Of a stretch of 24,535 nucleotides of DNA, positions 1 to 7,325 are shown piece by piece (within the stretch, counting starts at the first letter, position 1; each line of letters starts with the position of its first letter). Location: the IMG/VR virus record IMGVR_UViG_3300009149_000264, positions 1 to 24,535 of that record; one strand, 5' to 3'. The position numbers were made by a program, and so were the translations under genes. The stretch comes from a virus. The notes under the pieces were generated by a model that saw nothing but the letters and a program-made list of their open reading frames with translations, ran no database searches and was not told where the DNA came from.

Positions 1-104
1 AAAAAATATTAGTGATAATTTTAAAAAATTAAATCAATATACCTTTAACACCTTGTTGGAATGTATATTGATTTAATTTTCTAAAATTATCACTAATATT
101 TTTT
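1..104. repeat. 42-bp inverted repeat at window edge
   Basis: Positions 1-42 are the reverse complement of 63-104 with a single mismatch (a24 against c81), separated by a 20-nt loop. The left arm begins exactly at base 1. The right arm is ordinary tape-measure coding sequence, so the left arm is a fold-back copy of it. The likeliest explanation is a contig-end or chimeric-read artefact. A real terminal hairpin or inversion junction is possible. The reading frame of the tape-measure gene hits a stop inside the copied arm. Confidence 0.9.
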
Positions 105-814
105 AAAACTTTAGTTGTATTAACACCCATTCTTTCTGAGGTATCTACAACACCTTGAACATAATCTACTGTTGCACTAGCATTAAGTCCCATATATTCG
201 AATTGTGCACCAAGTTTAGTTGCTTCTTGAATACCAAGTCCAGTACCTTTACCAATACTTTCAATATCAATAACCATTTGTGATGTTAATACATTAGCAC
301 GACCAGTTTCATCGGCAAAACCTTGCATAATAGTTTGAATATCAGCAAGTGACCCACCCATTCGTAAAACTTCAGCCTTAGAACCCATAAAACTTTCACG
401 CATAGATGCTGCTTTTGCACCAGATAAACCAAGATTAAGATTTGTTGTTTTAATTAATTTATCTTGTTCTTGTAAATAATTCCAACCCATTTTTAAATGA
501 GCAACTAATTGTTTAGTTAAATCAATACTATTTTTTCTAAAAGTATTACCCTTTTCAAGTTTTTTATTAGTTTTTTCTAATTCAGCATTTAAATCACCTT
601 GTTGTTTACGAAGTTCTCCAAGTGTAATTGAATGGTCTTTACCGTCTTGATTTTGTTCTTTAGTTAATTGAGTGATTAGTTTTTGAATATCATAAATTTG
701 CTGAGTAATTATTGCATTATTTTTCTCAGCAGCACTAACACCATTAATAAGATTAATTTGTCTTTCGGTTTCTTCATTAGTCCTTTTTAATATATCTAAT
801 CTTGGGTCAGCCAT
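29..814 (-). CDS. Tail tape-measure protein, N-terminal part (truncated)
   Basis: The visible 261 residues look like the start of a phage tape-measure protein, which sets tail length and sits inside the tail tube. About 110 charged, heptad-like coiled-coil residues come first, then a Gly/Ala-rich segment typical of these proteins (residues about 125-240, including a GMGVNT-like stretch near SERMGVNTTKVL). Real tape measures are far longer. This frame ends only because it enters the inverted repeat at the window edge, so the last few residues (after FQQGVKG) are probably not genuine. It is the last gene of a minus-strand unit after the gp26-like gene and its -1-frame partner, the standard place for a tape measure. 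It has its own candidate late promoter at 831-840, 16 nt before the ATG. The family call rests on context and composition, not on a sharp motif. Confidence 0.7.
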   Translation of the reverse strand: MADPRLDILKRTNEETERQINLINGVSAAEKNNAIITQQIYDIQKLITQLTKEQNQDGKDHSITLGELRKQQGDLNAELEKTNKKLEKGNTFRKNSIDLTKQLVAHLKMGWNYLQEQDKLIKTTNLNLGLSGAKAASMRESFMGSKAEVLRMGGSLADIQTIMQGFADETGRANVLTSQMVIDIESIGKGTGLGIQEATKLGAQFEYMGLNASATVDYVQGVVDTSERMGVNTTKVLKNISDNFRKLNQYTFQQGVKGILI

Positions 815-830
815 TTTATTTTATTGTTTT

Positions 831-840
831 ATATAAATAC
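831..840 (-). promoter_or_regulatory. Candidate late promoter (GTATTTATAT) of tape-measure gene
   Basis: Read on the minus strand this is GTATTTATAT, 16 nt upstream of the ATG at 814. It directly abuts the T-run of the terminator hairpin at 844-870, giving a compact terminator/promoter junction. It is one of nine copies of the motif, each oriented toward its gene. Confidence 0.5.
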
Positions 841-843
841 AAA

Positions 844-870
844 AGACCGAGAAATATATTATCTCGGTCT
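844..870 (-). terminator. Rho-independent terminator between chaperone-like genes and tape measure
   Basis: A perfect 9-bp stem, AGACCGAGA (844-852) against TCTCGGTCT (862-870), closes a 9-nt A/T loop. On the minus strand it is followed by TTT before the promoter motif. The final codons and stop of the 58-codon ORF lie within the hairpin. The stem is symmetrical, but the T-run favours the minus strand. Confidence 0.7.
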
Positions 871-1035
871 AAAATTATTTTTATTTTCTGCTTTATCTCG
901 CTGTTTGTCTACCTCTTCAAATTCTTTTTCTAATAAATGCAAGAAGTGTCTTCTACGATAAATTGGTATATTTTCGATATAATGTGCCTGAAACTTAGCG
1001 TGTTTGGTCAATATATATATCTCTTCATCGACCAT
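859..1035 (-). CDS. 58-aa ORF in -1 frame; probable frameshift extension of gp26-like protein
   Basis: From ATG 1035 this encodes 58 residues, mostly charged and helical (MVDEEIYILT at the start, ending NNFRPR), stopping at TAA 861-859 inside the terminator hairpin. No family is recognised from sequence. Its frame is the -1 frame of the gp26-like gene and stays open back through the slippery heptamer at 1059-1065. A -1 shift would add eight linker residues (HLAGDYKK) and then the whole ORF to that protein. By position, directly before the tape measure, it matches the T part of the G/GT tail-assembly chaperones. Independent translation from its own ATG (18 nt past the upstream stop codon) is also possible. 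The open frame and position are seen; the chaperone role is inferred. Confidence 0.65.
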   Translation of the reverse strand: MVDEEIYILTKHAKFQAHYIENIPIYRRRHFLHLLEKEFEEVDKQRDKAENKNNFRPR

Positions 1036-1065
1036 TTTTTTATAGTCACCCGCTAAGTGTTTGGG
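994..1065 (-). promoter_or_regulatory. Candidate programmed -1 ribosomal frameshift site with nested stem structure
   Basis: The heptamer C-CCA-AAC (1065-1059, minus strand) fits X-XXY-YYZ in exact register with the gp26-like frame, two codons before its TAG stop and just after a run of nine T. In the mRNA an 8-bp perfect stem follows at once: ACUUAGCG (1058-1051) with CGCUAAGU (1000-993). It encloses a second 7-bp stem, GGUCGAU (1033-1027) with AUUGACC (1012-1006), with one G-U wobble. The outer stem starts with essentially no spacer, closer than usual, so partial melting would be needed. The shifted product would be about 396 residues instead of 331. Confidence 0.65.
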
Positions 1066-2048
1066 AAAAAAAAATCGACTCCCACAGATAATTGTGCTTT
1101 GAATTTATATCCATTCTTGGCAGTAAATTCATATTCCATATCAACATCAGGACTAACATCCAATATTTTTCTACGAATTGTTAAAGCATCAAGTGCTGGC
1201 ATTGCATCAACAAATTTACTAATATATGACCTATCATTTTTTTCATCAATACTAATAATATGTGATTTAAGTTTAAGTGTACTATAATCACTATATTCTT
1301 GTCCAAATGCTTCCATATGTGCTTCAGCTTGTTTTAATAATATAGTTTCTTCACCAGACGTTAATAATCTAAATTTAATGTTTTTCTTACGCATTGGGAT
1401 AAAAACATTAAAATTACCTTCATTATCAGGAGTTTCATTAACCTTTTTGTATCTTAATTTTAATAAATCGACAGTTGTTTTAAAAACAACATTAGTTCTT
1501 GGGTCAGGTACGTGAACCGTGTATTCAGGACCATAACTACTTGAACGTAAAAATAAAATAATCGCATTTCTATCACCAGTAAGTAAATCATTAACATTAA
1601 TACCTTTTGTTTTGATTTTTCTTTTTAATAAAATATCTAATACTGTATTATTTTCAATTAAAGATGGTGTTGTAAGAAGGTCTTCGTCAGTTGATGTCAT
1701 ATATTCAATAGCAACTTCCGAAATATTATTAGAATAATATAATCCTTTTGATGGTAATTTAATTAATTCATATGAAGTCATTAAATCAGGGTCAGTTTCT
1801 CTACTCATCGTTGCCTGATAATCTTCTTTATTAAAATTAGATGATGGAATATCAGTACCAACTGCTTTAGGAATATCATTACCCAATATTCCAGCATTAT
1901 TAAAATTATGTTCAGGTGGTTTTTCATCAAGAGGTAATGATGTTACTGATTCAGGACTTGGAAGAGTACCAGCTTCACGCATTTCTTTATATTTATTTAA
2001 TAAATCACCGATTGGTTCTTTTTTGTGTTGTTCTTGATTATTTTCCAT
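1053..2048 (-). CDS. T4 gp26-like baseplate/tail assembly protein
   Basis: The 331 residues comprise a polar, probably disordered N-terminus (about 1-85) and a conserved core. The core begins LPSKGLYY and carries a DLLTGDRNAIILFLRSSSYG stretch (around residues 155-175), the signature arrangement I associate with the T4 gp26-type baseplate hub assembly family. The C-terminal part (about 210-331) is mixed alpha/beta. T4 gp26 is shorter (about 208 residues), so the N-terminal extension is extra. It sits two genes upstream of the tape measure, as gp26 does in T4 (26, 51, ... 29). Its 3' end carries the candidate -1 frameshift signal, suggesting it also supplies the long and short forms of a tail-assembly chaperone. 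A candidate late promoter lies at 2077-2086. Stop is TAG. Family assignment is fairly good; the chaperone role is inferred. Confidence 0.7.
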   Translation of the reverse strand: MENNQEQHKKEPIGDLLNKYKEMREAGTLPSPESVTSLPLDEKPPEHNFNNAGILGNDIPKAVGTDIPSSNFNKEDYQATMSRETDPDLMTSYELIKLPSKGLYYSNNISEVAIEYMTSTDEDLLTTPSLIENNTVLDILLKRKIKTKGINVNDLLTGDRNAIILFLRSSSYGPEYTVHVPDPRTNVVFKTTVDLLKLRYKKVNETPDNEGNFNVFIPMRKKNIKFRLLTSGEETILLKQAEAHMEAFGQEYSDYSTLKLKSHIISIDEKNDRSYISKFVDAMPALDALTIRRKILDVSPDVDMEYEFTAKNGYKFKAQLSVGVDFFFPNT

Positions 2049-2076
2049 TAATTATAATTTTTTATTATCATTTTGT

Positions 2077-2086
2077 GATAAATACT
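2077..2086 (-). promoter_or_regulatory. Candidate late promoter (AGTATTTATC) of gp26-like gene
   Basis: Minus-strand AGTATTTATC, 28 nt before the ATG at 2048, followed by an A-rich stretch (CACAAAATG). It faces away from the PhoH gene at 2164, so the 115-bp gap is a divergent control region. Confidence 0.5.
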
Positions 2087-2163
2087 AAGAAAAAAATTTT
2101 TTAACTAATTCAAGATTTTTAATTAAAACTCGTATTATTAAATATATAACATTAAAAAATAAT

Positions 2164-2997
2164 ATGGGTAGAGATAGAAATAAAGAAGATAAGGATTTTG
2201 AAGAATTAACATCGATAGCACCTGCTAATTCTAATGAACATGTTAATGATATAAAAAAAATTATTAAACATTTAATATCAAAAGATACTAAAATTAAAGC
2301 AAAAAATGAAAGTCAGAAAAAGTTAATTCAATCGATTAAAAATAATGAAATAACTATTTGTGCAGGTCCTGCTGGGACTGGGAAAACTTTCGTTTCACTT
2401 GCTCTTGCACTTTCTTTATTAAGAAAAGATAGTAATAGATTTAAAACAATTTATTTGGTTAAGTCTGTTACAACACTTAAAGGTGAAGAAGTTGGATTTA
2501 TTAAAGGTGATTTAAAAGATAAAATAGACCCAGCAATGTTAAGTTATTATATTAATATTGAAAAATTAATATTAAAAAACAGTTTTACTAGTTTAGTAGC
2601 TCAAGATATTATTAGACCATTTCCTTTAGCATATATTAGGGGAGTAAGTCTTGATGATTGTATAATAATTGCAGATGAAATGCAAAACGTAACTTTTGAT
2701 AATTCAAGAACATTATTAACTCGAATTGGAAATAATTGTAAATTAATTGTTCTTGGTGATATTAATCAAGTTGATATGAAAAATAAAAATGAAAGTTCAT
2801 TAGATGTACTTTTAAACATGTTTAATGACGTTGATAAGATAGGTGCGATAAGAATGTCAGATAAAGACAAAAACATCAGGAATCCACTTATAAACATCAT
2901 TGAAGAGAAGTATAAAGAATATATTTCTCTTAATGGAAAGAATAATGGAAACGGTAAATCATATAAAGATTTATTAAAACAACAATTAAACGATTAA
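2164..2997 (+). CDS. phoH: PhoH-like P-loop ATPase
   Basis: This is a 277-residue P-loop NTPase of the PhoH family, common in large phages and linked to nucleic-acid metabolism, though its exact phage role is unsettled. The Walker A is GPAGTGKT at residues 68-75 and the Walker B is IIIADEMQN with the acidic pair at 171-172. A sensor-like IVLGDINQVD follows at about 195-204, all in the usual order and spacing. The first 55 residues are polar and probably a flexible extension. It opens a plus-strand run of six tightly packed genes (2164-6899). The upstream gap has no (A)GTATTTAT motif and no clear TAnnTTTG box; a weaker GTATTATTA at 2132-2140 is the nearest match. The start is the only ATG giving the full N-terminus, 3 nt after a run of A/T with no Shine-Dalgarno. 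Confidence 0.92.
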   Translation: MGRDRNKEDKDFEELTSIAPANSNEHVNDIKKIIKHLISKDTKIKAKNESQKKLIQSIKNNEITICAGPAGTGKTFVSLALALSLLRKDSNRFKTIYLVKSVTTLKGEEVGFIKGDLKDKIDPAMLSYYINIEKLILKNSFTSLVAQDIIRPFPLAYIRGVSLDDCIIIADEMQNVTFDNSRTLLTRIGNNCKLIVLGDINQVDMKNKNESSLDVLLNMFNDVDKIGAIRMSDKDKNIRNPLINIIEEKYKEYISLNGKNNGNGKSYKDLLKQQLND

Positions 2998-2999
2998 TT

Positions 3000-3278
3000 A
3001 TGGAACATTTAATCTTAGTAATGTATATTGGTGTGGAAGGAATTAGACAAGAAGATATTGAAAATTTTGTTAATATAATATCAGAAAAGTTAACACCATC
3101 GATTGAAGGAGAATTTATTGTAATTCCGACACAATCCCCCAATACTAGAGTTGAATGTATTAATCCAAAATATATTACAGATGTTGATTTAATTAATGAA
3201 CATACTGAAAAAATTAAAGAATTACAAGAAAATCTCCAATATCAATTGGAACAAATAAAAATAAAAAATAATGAGTAA
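3000..3278 (+). CDS. Hypothetical 92-aa protein
   Basis: I do not recognise this protein. The first half (residues 1-60) looks like a small alpha/beta fold with alternating hydrophobics (LILVMYIGVEG, EFIVIPTQ). The last 30 residues are a lysine/glutamate-rich helix likely to form a coiled coil (KELQENLQYQLEQIKIK). It starts 2 nt after the PhoH stop and overlaps the next gene by 8 nt, so it is translationally linked to both. An alternative start at the second Met (MYIGVEG) would remove seven residues. Confidence 0.75.
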   Translation: MEHLILVMYIGVEGIRQEDIENFVNIISEKLTPSIEGEFIVIPTQSPNTRVECINPKYITDVDLINEHTEKIKELQENLQYQLEQIKIKNNE

Positions 3279-4017
3279 AATAAGAGTTGGAATTGACGTT
3301 GATGAAGTATTACGTAGTAAATGGCTTCAATTTGATAGATTTTATGTTCAGGAGTTCGGTGAAGAAAAACTAAAAAAAGAACCAGAATATTCATATGATT
3401 TTTGGAATGATTATCCTTGGGAAGATACTGTTGAAGTTGAAAAAGAATTAAAAGAACCTGAAGAAATGCCTGATAATATTAATCCAATTCATTATCAGGT
3501 AGATAAAAATGGTGAAGCTGATGCAGATTCGTTTTTATTTAAAGAAACTAAAGAAATTAAATTAACAGCAAGAGAAGTATTTAATAGATTTATATATCAG
3601 GATTTTCTATTTGAAATTTTTGGTGCAGCACCAAAATTATATCCTCAATTAGATTTAGATGTTAACAATTTCTTAGAAAAATATCAGAATACTGTTGATT
3701 TTACAATATTATCTATTGAAAATAAATTTAGCATACCACCAACACTATTCTTTTTAAGTAAAATATCATCAAGATTTAAGAAATATGAATTTTTGGAAAA
3801 ATCTATTGATAAATGGAAAAATGTTGATGTATTAATTACAACAGACCCTGAAATCATTAAACTAGGTGTTCCTTGGGGTAAGAAACTAATTAAATTAAGA
3901 CGACCCTTTAATGATAAATTAAAATCAGGTACACTAGATGTATTACAAATTGTCGAATTAATTGAGAACGTTGAGTTCCAGAAAATAATAAAATATAAAA
4001 ACAAAAAAATAAAATGA
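3271..4017 (+). CDS. HAD-like hydrolase / nucleotidase-type protein
   Basis: The 248 residues begin with a beta strand and GIDVDEVLR (residues 7-15), a HAD-superfamily motif I in which D9 would be the nucleophile and D11 the general acid. A possible motif II is TILSIEN (about 149-155). A Lys-rich segment and DVLITTDPEII (about 186-196) sit where motif III acids are expected. This arrangement resembles 5'(3')-deoxyribonucleotidase-like proteins found in phages, which would fit the nucleotide-metabolism genes elsewhere in the window. The long acidic insertion (about 40-100, many E/D/P) is unusual and replaces a normal cap domain. The next gene starts within its stop (ATGA overlap), so coupling with the glycosyltransferases is likely. 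Substrate is unknown. Confidence is good for the motif I fold, modest for activity. Confidence 0.65.
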   Translation: MSKIRVGIDVDEVLRSKWLQFDRFYVQEFGEEKLKKEPEYSYDFWNDYPWEDTVEVEKELKEPEEMPDNINPIHYQVDKNGEADADSFLFKETKEIKLTAREVFNRFIYQDFLFEIFGAAPKLYPQLDLDVNNFLEKYQNTVDFTILSIENKFSIPPTLFFLSKISSRFKKYEFLEKSIDKWKNVDVLITTDPEIIKLGVPWGKKLIKLRRPFNDKLKSGTLDVLQIVELIENVEFQKIIKYKNKKIK

Positions 4018-5168
4018 GCGAAGAATTACAAAAATCAGCAGAACTGACAGCACAAGAACAAATTGAAAAAATTAAGATTAGTCTTGATAGAATATCAAAT
4101 AAGAAATCAAAGTTTCTGTTTGTAGTACCAGAATCACAAAATCCAGTTGCAAGTGTATATGAAATATATTTTCATGCAACCGTTGTAAAAAATATGGGTT
4201 ACGAGGTAATTATGATGGTTGAAAAAGGTGATTATGTTATACCATTATGGATTGAAAAAGAACTTACTGATCATGTTCATATGTCGATGTCAGACCCTAA
4301 ACTTACGGTCGGTCCTGAAGACGTTATGGTTATTCCAGAGGTTTATTCAAACATCATGGAACAAACAAAAAAATTACCTTGTATGAGAATTGGACTATTA
4401 CAATCAATTGATTATATGGTAAATTCATTAATCCCGGGTACGGATTGGTCATCTTTCGGAATTCAAGATGTTATAACAACATCACCATCACTTAAAGATA
4501 TGATTGAAACATATTATGGTGAAAATAAATTTAATATTAAAACATATAATGTTGGTATTCCAGAATATTTTGAAAAAAGTAAATTACCACAAAAACCAAT
4601 AATTTCTGTTATAGGTAGAAACGCTAATGAAATATCAAAATTTGTGAAATTATTTTTCAGTAAATATCCACAATATAATTGGGTTACTTTTGACCCAATG
4701 GTAACGAAAAGTAAACCACCACAACCAATGCGCAGAGTTGATTTTGCTAAAAGATTAAAAGAAAATTTTGCAGCAATTTGGATTGATAGAATTGCATCAT
4801 TTGGTACATTTCCTTTAGAATGTATGAAATCTGGAACGATCCCAATTTGTTTAAAACCAGATATTATGCCAGAATATTTAATTGAAAGAGATGAAGAAGG
4901 TAAGGCAGTTAAAGTTGTTGATGGTGCTGGTGTTTGGACTGAAAATTATTATGATCTTCCACGATTAGTTGGTGATGTACTTGTAAAATTTTTAGATGAT
5001 AATATTTCTCCAACATTATATGATGAAATGGAATATATTGCATCAAAATATAACCAAATCGATAGTGAAAATAAATTGGTAGAAATTTATACTGAATTTA
5101 TAAATAAAAGAATTGAATTATTAAATAATGCGATTCAACCAGTTCAACCAGAATCAGTAAAAAAATAA
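4014..5168 (+). CDS. GT-B (family 4-like) glycosyltransferase
   Basis: The 384-residue protein has two Rossmann-like halves. The N-terminal one starts KFLFVVPE (33-40) and includes EVIMMVEKGD and GPEDVMVIPEVYS. The C-terminal one starts PIISVIGRNANE (195-206). The SFGTFPLECMKSGTIPI segment (262-278) matches the GT4 nucleotide-sugar binding region, with E269 where the second Glu of the E-x7-E motif falls. It would transfer a sugar from a nucleotide donor. The acceptor is unknown and could be virion protein, DNA or host surface glycan. It overlaps the HAD-like gene by 4 nt and is followed 25 nt later by a GT-A enzyme, suggesting the two act on one acceptor. There is no signal peptide or membrane segment, so it is cytoplasmic. 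The tail is Pro/Gln-rich. Confidence 0.8.
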   Translation: MSEELQKSAELTAQEQIEKIKISLDRISNKKSKFLFVVPESQNPVASVYEIYFHATVVKNMGYEVIMMVEKGDYVIPLWIEKELTDHVHMSMSDPKLTVGPEDVMVIPEVYSNIMEQTKKLPCMRIGLLQSIDYMVNSLIPGTDWSSFGIQDVITTSPSLKDMIETYYGENKFNIKTYNVGIPEYFEKSKLPQKPIISVIGRNANEISKFVKLFFSKYPQYNWVTFDPMVTKSKPPQPMRRVDFAKRLKENFAAIWIDRIASFGTFPLECMKSGTIPICLKPDIMPEYLIERDEEGKAVKVVDGAGVWTENYYDLPRLVGDVLVKFLDDNISPTLYDEMEYIASKYNQIDSENKLVEIYTEFINKRIELLNNAIQPVQPESVKK

Positions 5169-5193
5169 TATTAATAATAAAACAAAATTAAAA

Positions 5194-6012
5194 ATGAAAA
5201 TATCTGTAATTATTCCATTTCATGAGATAAATGACAAAAATTATGATTTATTAAAAAAAGCAATTAAATCAATTGAAAAACAAAATGATCAGGATTATCC
5301 AGAATTATTTATTGTTTATCCAAGTGAAATCGAAGAAGAGTTATTAGGAAAATTAGTTCCTGAACAATCAGCAATTGAAGATGGTATAACGCCAATTTTC
5401 ATTAAAAATGAAGGTAAAACGGATTATCAATCACAAGTTAATCTTGGTGTTGATAATGTTAATACTGAATATTTTTCAGTACTTGAATTTGATGATGAAT
5501 ATAGTGAAACTTATTTTATGAACGCTATGGAATATGTTGATAATTTTCCTGAAATCGACATATTAATGACAATGATGATTGAAGTTAATGAAAAGAATGA
5601 GGGAATAAAATTAACTAATGAAACTGTTTGGGCACAACAATTTGTTGGTGAAAATGGTGAAATGGGTTATTTAAATGTTAATGCTTTAAAACAATATACC
5701 GATTTTAAATTAAGTGGTGCAGTAATTAAAACTTCAGAATTTAAAAATCTTGGTGGATATAAAAGTAATATTAAAATGACTTTTATGTATGAATTCTTAC
5801 TTAGAGCATTAAATAATGCATCAAAAATTTTTACAATACCTAAAATTGGTTATAAACACTTTGCAACACGTGAAGGTAGTTTATTCGATGGGTATTTGAA
5901 AACAATGCCAATACCTGAAAGAAAATTTTGGTTTGAGACAGCGACAAAAGAATCAAATTTTATTAATGATAGACCGATTGATACATCAAAAATAATGAGT
6001 ATTGTTAAATAA
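5194..6012 (+). CDS. GT-A (family 2-like) glycosyltransferase
   Basis: The 272 residues open with MKISVIIPFHE, the classic GT2 first strand, followed by a helix with LLKKAIKSIEKQ. The metal-binding DxD-like site is EFDDEYSE (about 98-105), after SVLEFDD. A later acceptor-side region includes GAVIKTSEFKNLGGY (about 175-189), a common GT2 pattern. There is no transmembrane helix, so it is a soluble cytoplasmic enzyme. It sits between the GT-B enzyme and the sigma factor on the same strand with short gaps (25 and 8 nt). The pair suggests stepwise building of a disaccharide or longer glycan. The acceptor is unknown. The DxD is present, so I expect activity. Confidence 0.82.
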   Translation: MKISVIIPFHEINDKNYDLLKKAIKSIEKQNDQDYPELFIVYPSEIEEELLGKLVPEQSAIEDGITPIFIKNEGKTDYQSQVNLGVDNVNTEYFSVLEFDDEYSETYFMNAMEYVDNFPEIDILMTMMIEVNEKNEGIKLTNETVWAQQFVGENGEMGYLNVNALKQYTDFKLSGAVIKTSEFKNLGGYKSNIKMTFMYEFLLRALNNASKIFTIPKIGYKHFATREGSLFDGYLKTMPIPERKFWFETATKESNFINDRPIDTSKIMSIVK

Positions 6013-6020
6013 TTTTATCG

Positions 6021-6899
6021 ATGAGTAAAATTAAGAAAAAAAATACACATTATTTTGCTGATAAAGAAGAAAAAGGTGTTATAGATTATATTACTTCTGA
6101 TTCGCTGGAAGAAAAAAATAAAATCTATAATAAAATATTGATTGAACCATTTAGAAAAATGATTCAATCTATATTAAGACGATACCCCATCCATATTGGT
6201 AATTATGATATGGATGAGGTTGAGTCTAATGCACTTACACATTTAATTGAACATATGGTTAAATATAGACCATTTATTGTCGAACGTAAATTAATAAATT
6301 CATTTGATGATAAATGGAATAAGCTAGGAATTAAATATCGATATATGAAACGTAACGATGCTGAAGATTGTTTAGATGATTTAAATGACTTAAACGATGG
6401 ATATCAGTACAGAATATTTATTTCAAGAGCATTTAGTTATTGTCAGACAATAATTCGAAATTATTATAAAGACCATAGTAAAAAAAGTTATAATGAGAAG
6501 AAAACTATTTTAAGTTTTGATGATTATGTCGATGAAATTAATAATAATATCGAATATACATATGAAATGGAGTTGGAAAATCAACAACAACTTGAAAAAT
6601 TAATTAATTGTGTTGTCGATAAAATTGATAGTAGAATAGATAATGATCCAACAATTAAAAAGAATGAAATACTTGTTGGTGATGCAATTATTAACGTGTT
6701 AAAAAATTGGCAAGTATTATTTATGGAAGATTCTCCAGAAGGTAAATATGAAAAACGAATAACCAATAAATTTGCAAAAAATAAAATATTATTATTTTTA
6801 AAAGAACAAACTGGATTAACAACTAAAGAAATTCGAATTGGAATTAAACCATTTAAGGAAATTTATTTTATCGAGAAGATTGATTATTTAGATGATTAA
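6021..6899 (+). CDS. Late-type RNA polymerase sigma factor (T4 gp55-like)
   Basis: The 292-residue protein resembles phage-encoded sigma factors of the gp55 group. One helix-rich region (about 37-85, with IQSILRRYPIHIGNYDMDEVESNALTHL split over two helices) looks like sigma region 2.1/2.2. A second (about 133-160) has AFSYCQTIIRNYYKDHSKK, the region 2.3/2.4-like helix followed by a basic stretch. The C-terminus has FLKEQTGLTTKEIRIGI (about 262-278), possibly a helix-turn-helix. T4 gp55 is only 185 residues. In T4, gp55 works with a sliding clamp to read late promoters; here it is the natural candidate for reading the (A)GTATTTAT motif upstream of the structural genes. It is the last gene of the PhoH run, expressed before the late genes. 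The assignment rests on remembered family patterns. Confidence 0.65.
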   Translation: MSKIKKKNTHYFADKEEKGVIDYITSDSLEEKNKIYNKILIEPFRKMIQSILRRYPIHIGNYDMDEVESNALTHLIEHMVKYRPFIVERKLINSFDDKWNKLGIKYRYMKRNDAEDCLDDLNDLNDGYQYRIFISRAFSYCQTIIRNYYKDHSKKSYNEKKTILSFDDYVDEINNNIEYTYEMELENQQQLEKLINCVVDKIDSRIDNDPTIKKNEILVGDAIINVLKNWQVLFMEDSPEGKYEKRITNKFAKNKILLFLKEQTGLTTKEIRIGIKPFKEIYFIEKIDYLDD

Positions 6900-6910
6900 A
6901 ATAAATAATC

Positions 6911-6920
6911 CGTATTTATA
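6911..6920 (+). promoter_or_regulatory. Candidate late promoter (CGTATTTATA) of the 6939 operon
   Basis: CGTATTTATA lies in the 39-nt gap after the sigma gene, 18 nt before the ATG at 6939. It marks the switch from the metabolic run to the structural run on the same strand. Confidence 0.5.
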
Positions 6921-6938
6921 TGTACTAAAACTATAACA

Positions 6939-7325
6939 ATGGCGAGACCAAAACGTAAGAAACTAGAATTTACCGAAGATAGTGTAAATAAGCTACTTCA
7001 AGAAATATATGAAGATAGTCACAATCAAAAAGCAAAAATTACCAGACTATTTAATAAATGGGAGACCAAAGTTAAGGAGAATGGTGAGGTTGCTGCAATC
7101 GGTGACCAAATTGTTAAACTTATTGCTGCTGAAGCTAAAAATGTTGATCAAAAAATTATGTTACTTCGTTATTTAAAAGAAGTAGTATTTGATAAAAAAG
7201 ATGGTGGTACTGGTAGTAACGGAAGCGTACAAAATGAACAACAAGGTGAAGTAAGTACTGATAGAAGAAATGAATTATTAGATTTTGTTCAAAAAGAACT
7301 TGAAGAAAAGGAAAAGAAAAAATAA
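6939..7325 (+). CDS. Hypothetical 128-aa protein; possible small terminase subunit
   Basis: This small, strongly charged protein has a basic start (MARPKRKK), a helical core (residues about 12-85) and a low-complexity Gly/Ser/Gln linker around 90-105 followed by a Lys/Glu-rich tail. The core includes AAIGDQIVKLIAAEAKN and a leucine-rich LLRYLKEVVFD. The all-helical, oligomer-type core resembles small terminase subunits of T4-like phages, but I see no decisive motif and give that as a possibility only. It leads a late operon (candidate late promoter at 6911-6920). Its TAA shares an A with the next ATG (TAATG), so the following gene is translationally coupled. Confidence 0.7.
   Translation: MARPKRKKLEFTEDSVNKLLQEIYEDSHNQKAKITRLFNKWETKVKENGEVAAIGDQIVKLIAAEAKNVDQKIMLLRYLKEVVFDKKDGGTGSNGSVQNEQQGEVSTDRRNELLDFVQKELEEKEKKK

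Noticed and set aside
1053-1055. TAG recoding (alternative genetic code, as in some huge gut phages)
   Set aside because: TAG, TGA and TAA all end well-formed genes here (for example TAG at 20375-20377 and 10966-10968, TGA at 4015-4017), so the standard code fits.
1066-1074. Run of nine T before the heptamer, as a sequencing-indel explanation for the frame change
   Set aside because: A homopolymer error is possible, but the zero frame ends naturally after the conserved domain and the in-register heptamer plus stems are independent of the T-run. I keep this as the main alternative for read-level checking.
3684-4004. Long antisense frames opposite real genes (also 7156-7437, 8011-8358, 9471-9794)
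   Set aside because: They lie opposite genes with recognisable domains or operon coupling, lack starts in sensible context, and have skewed composition typical of shadow frames.
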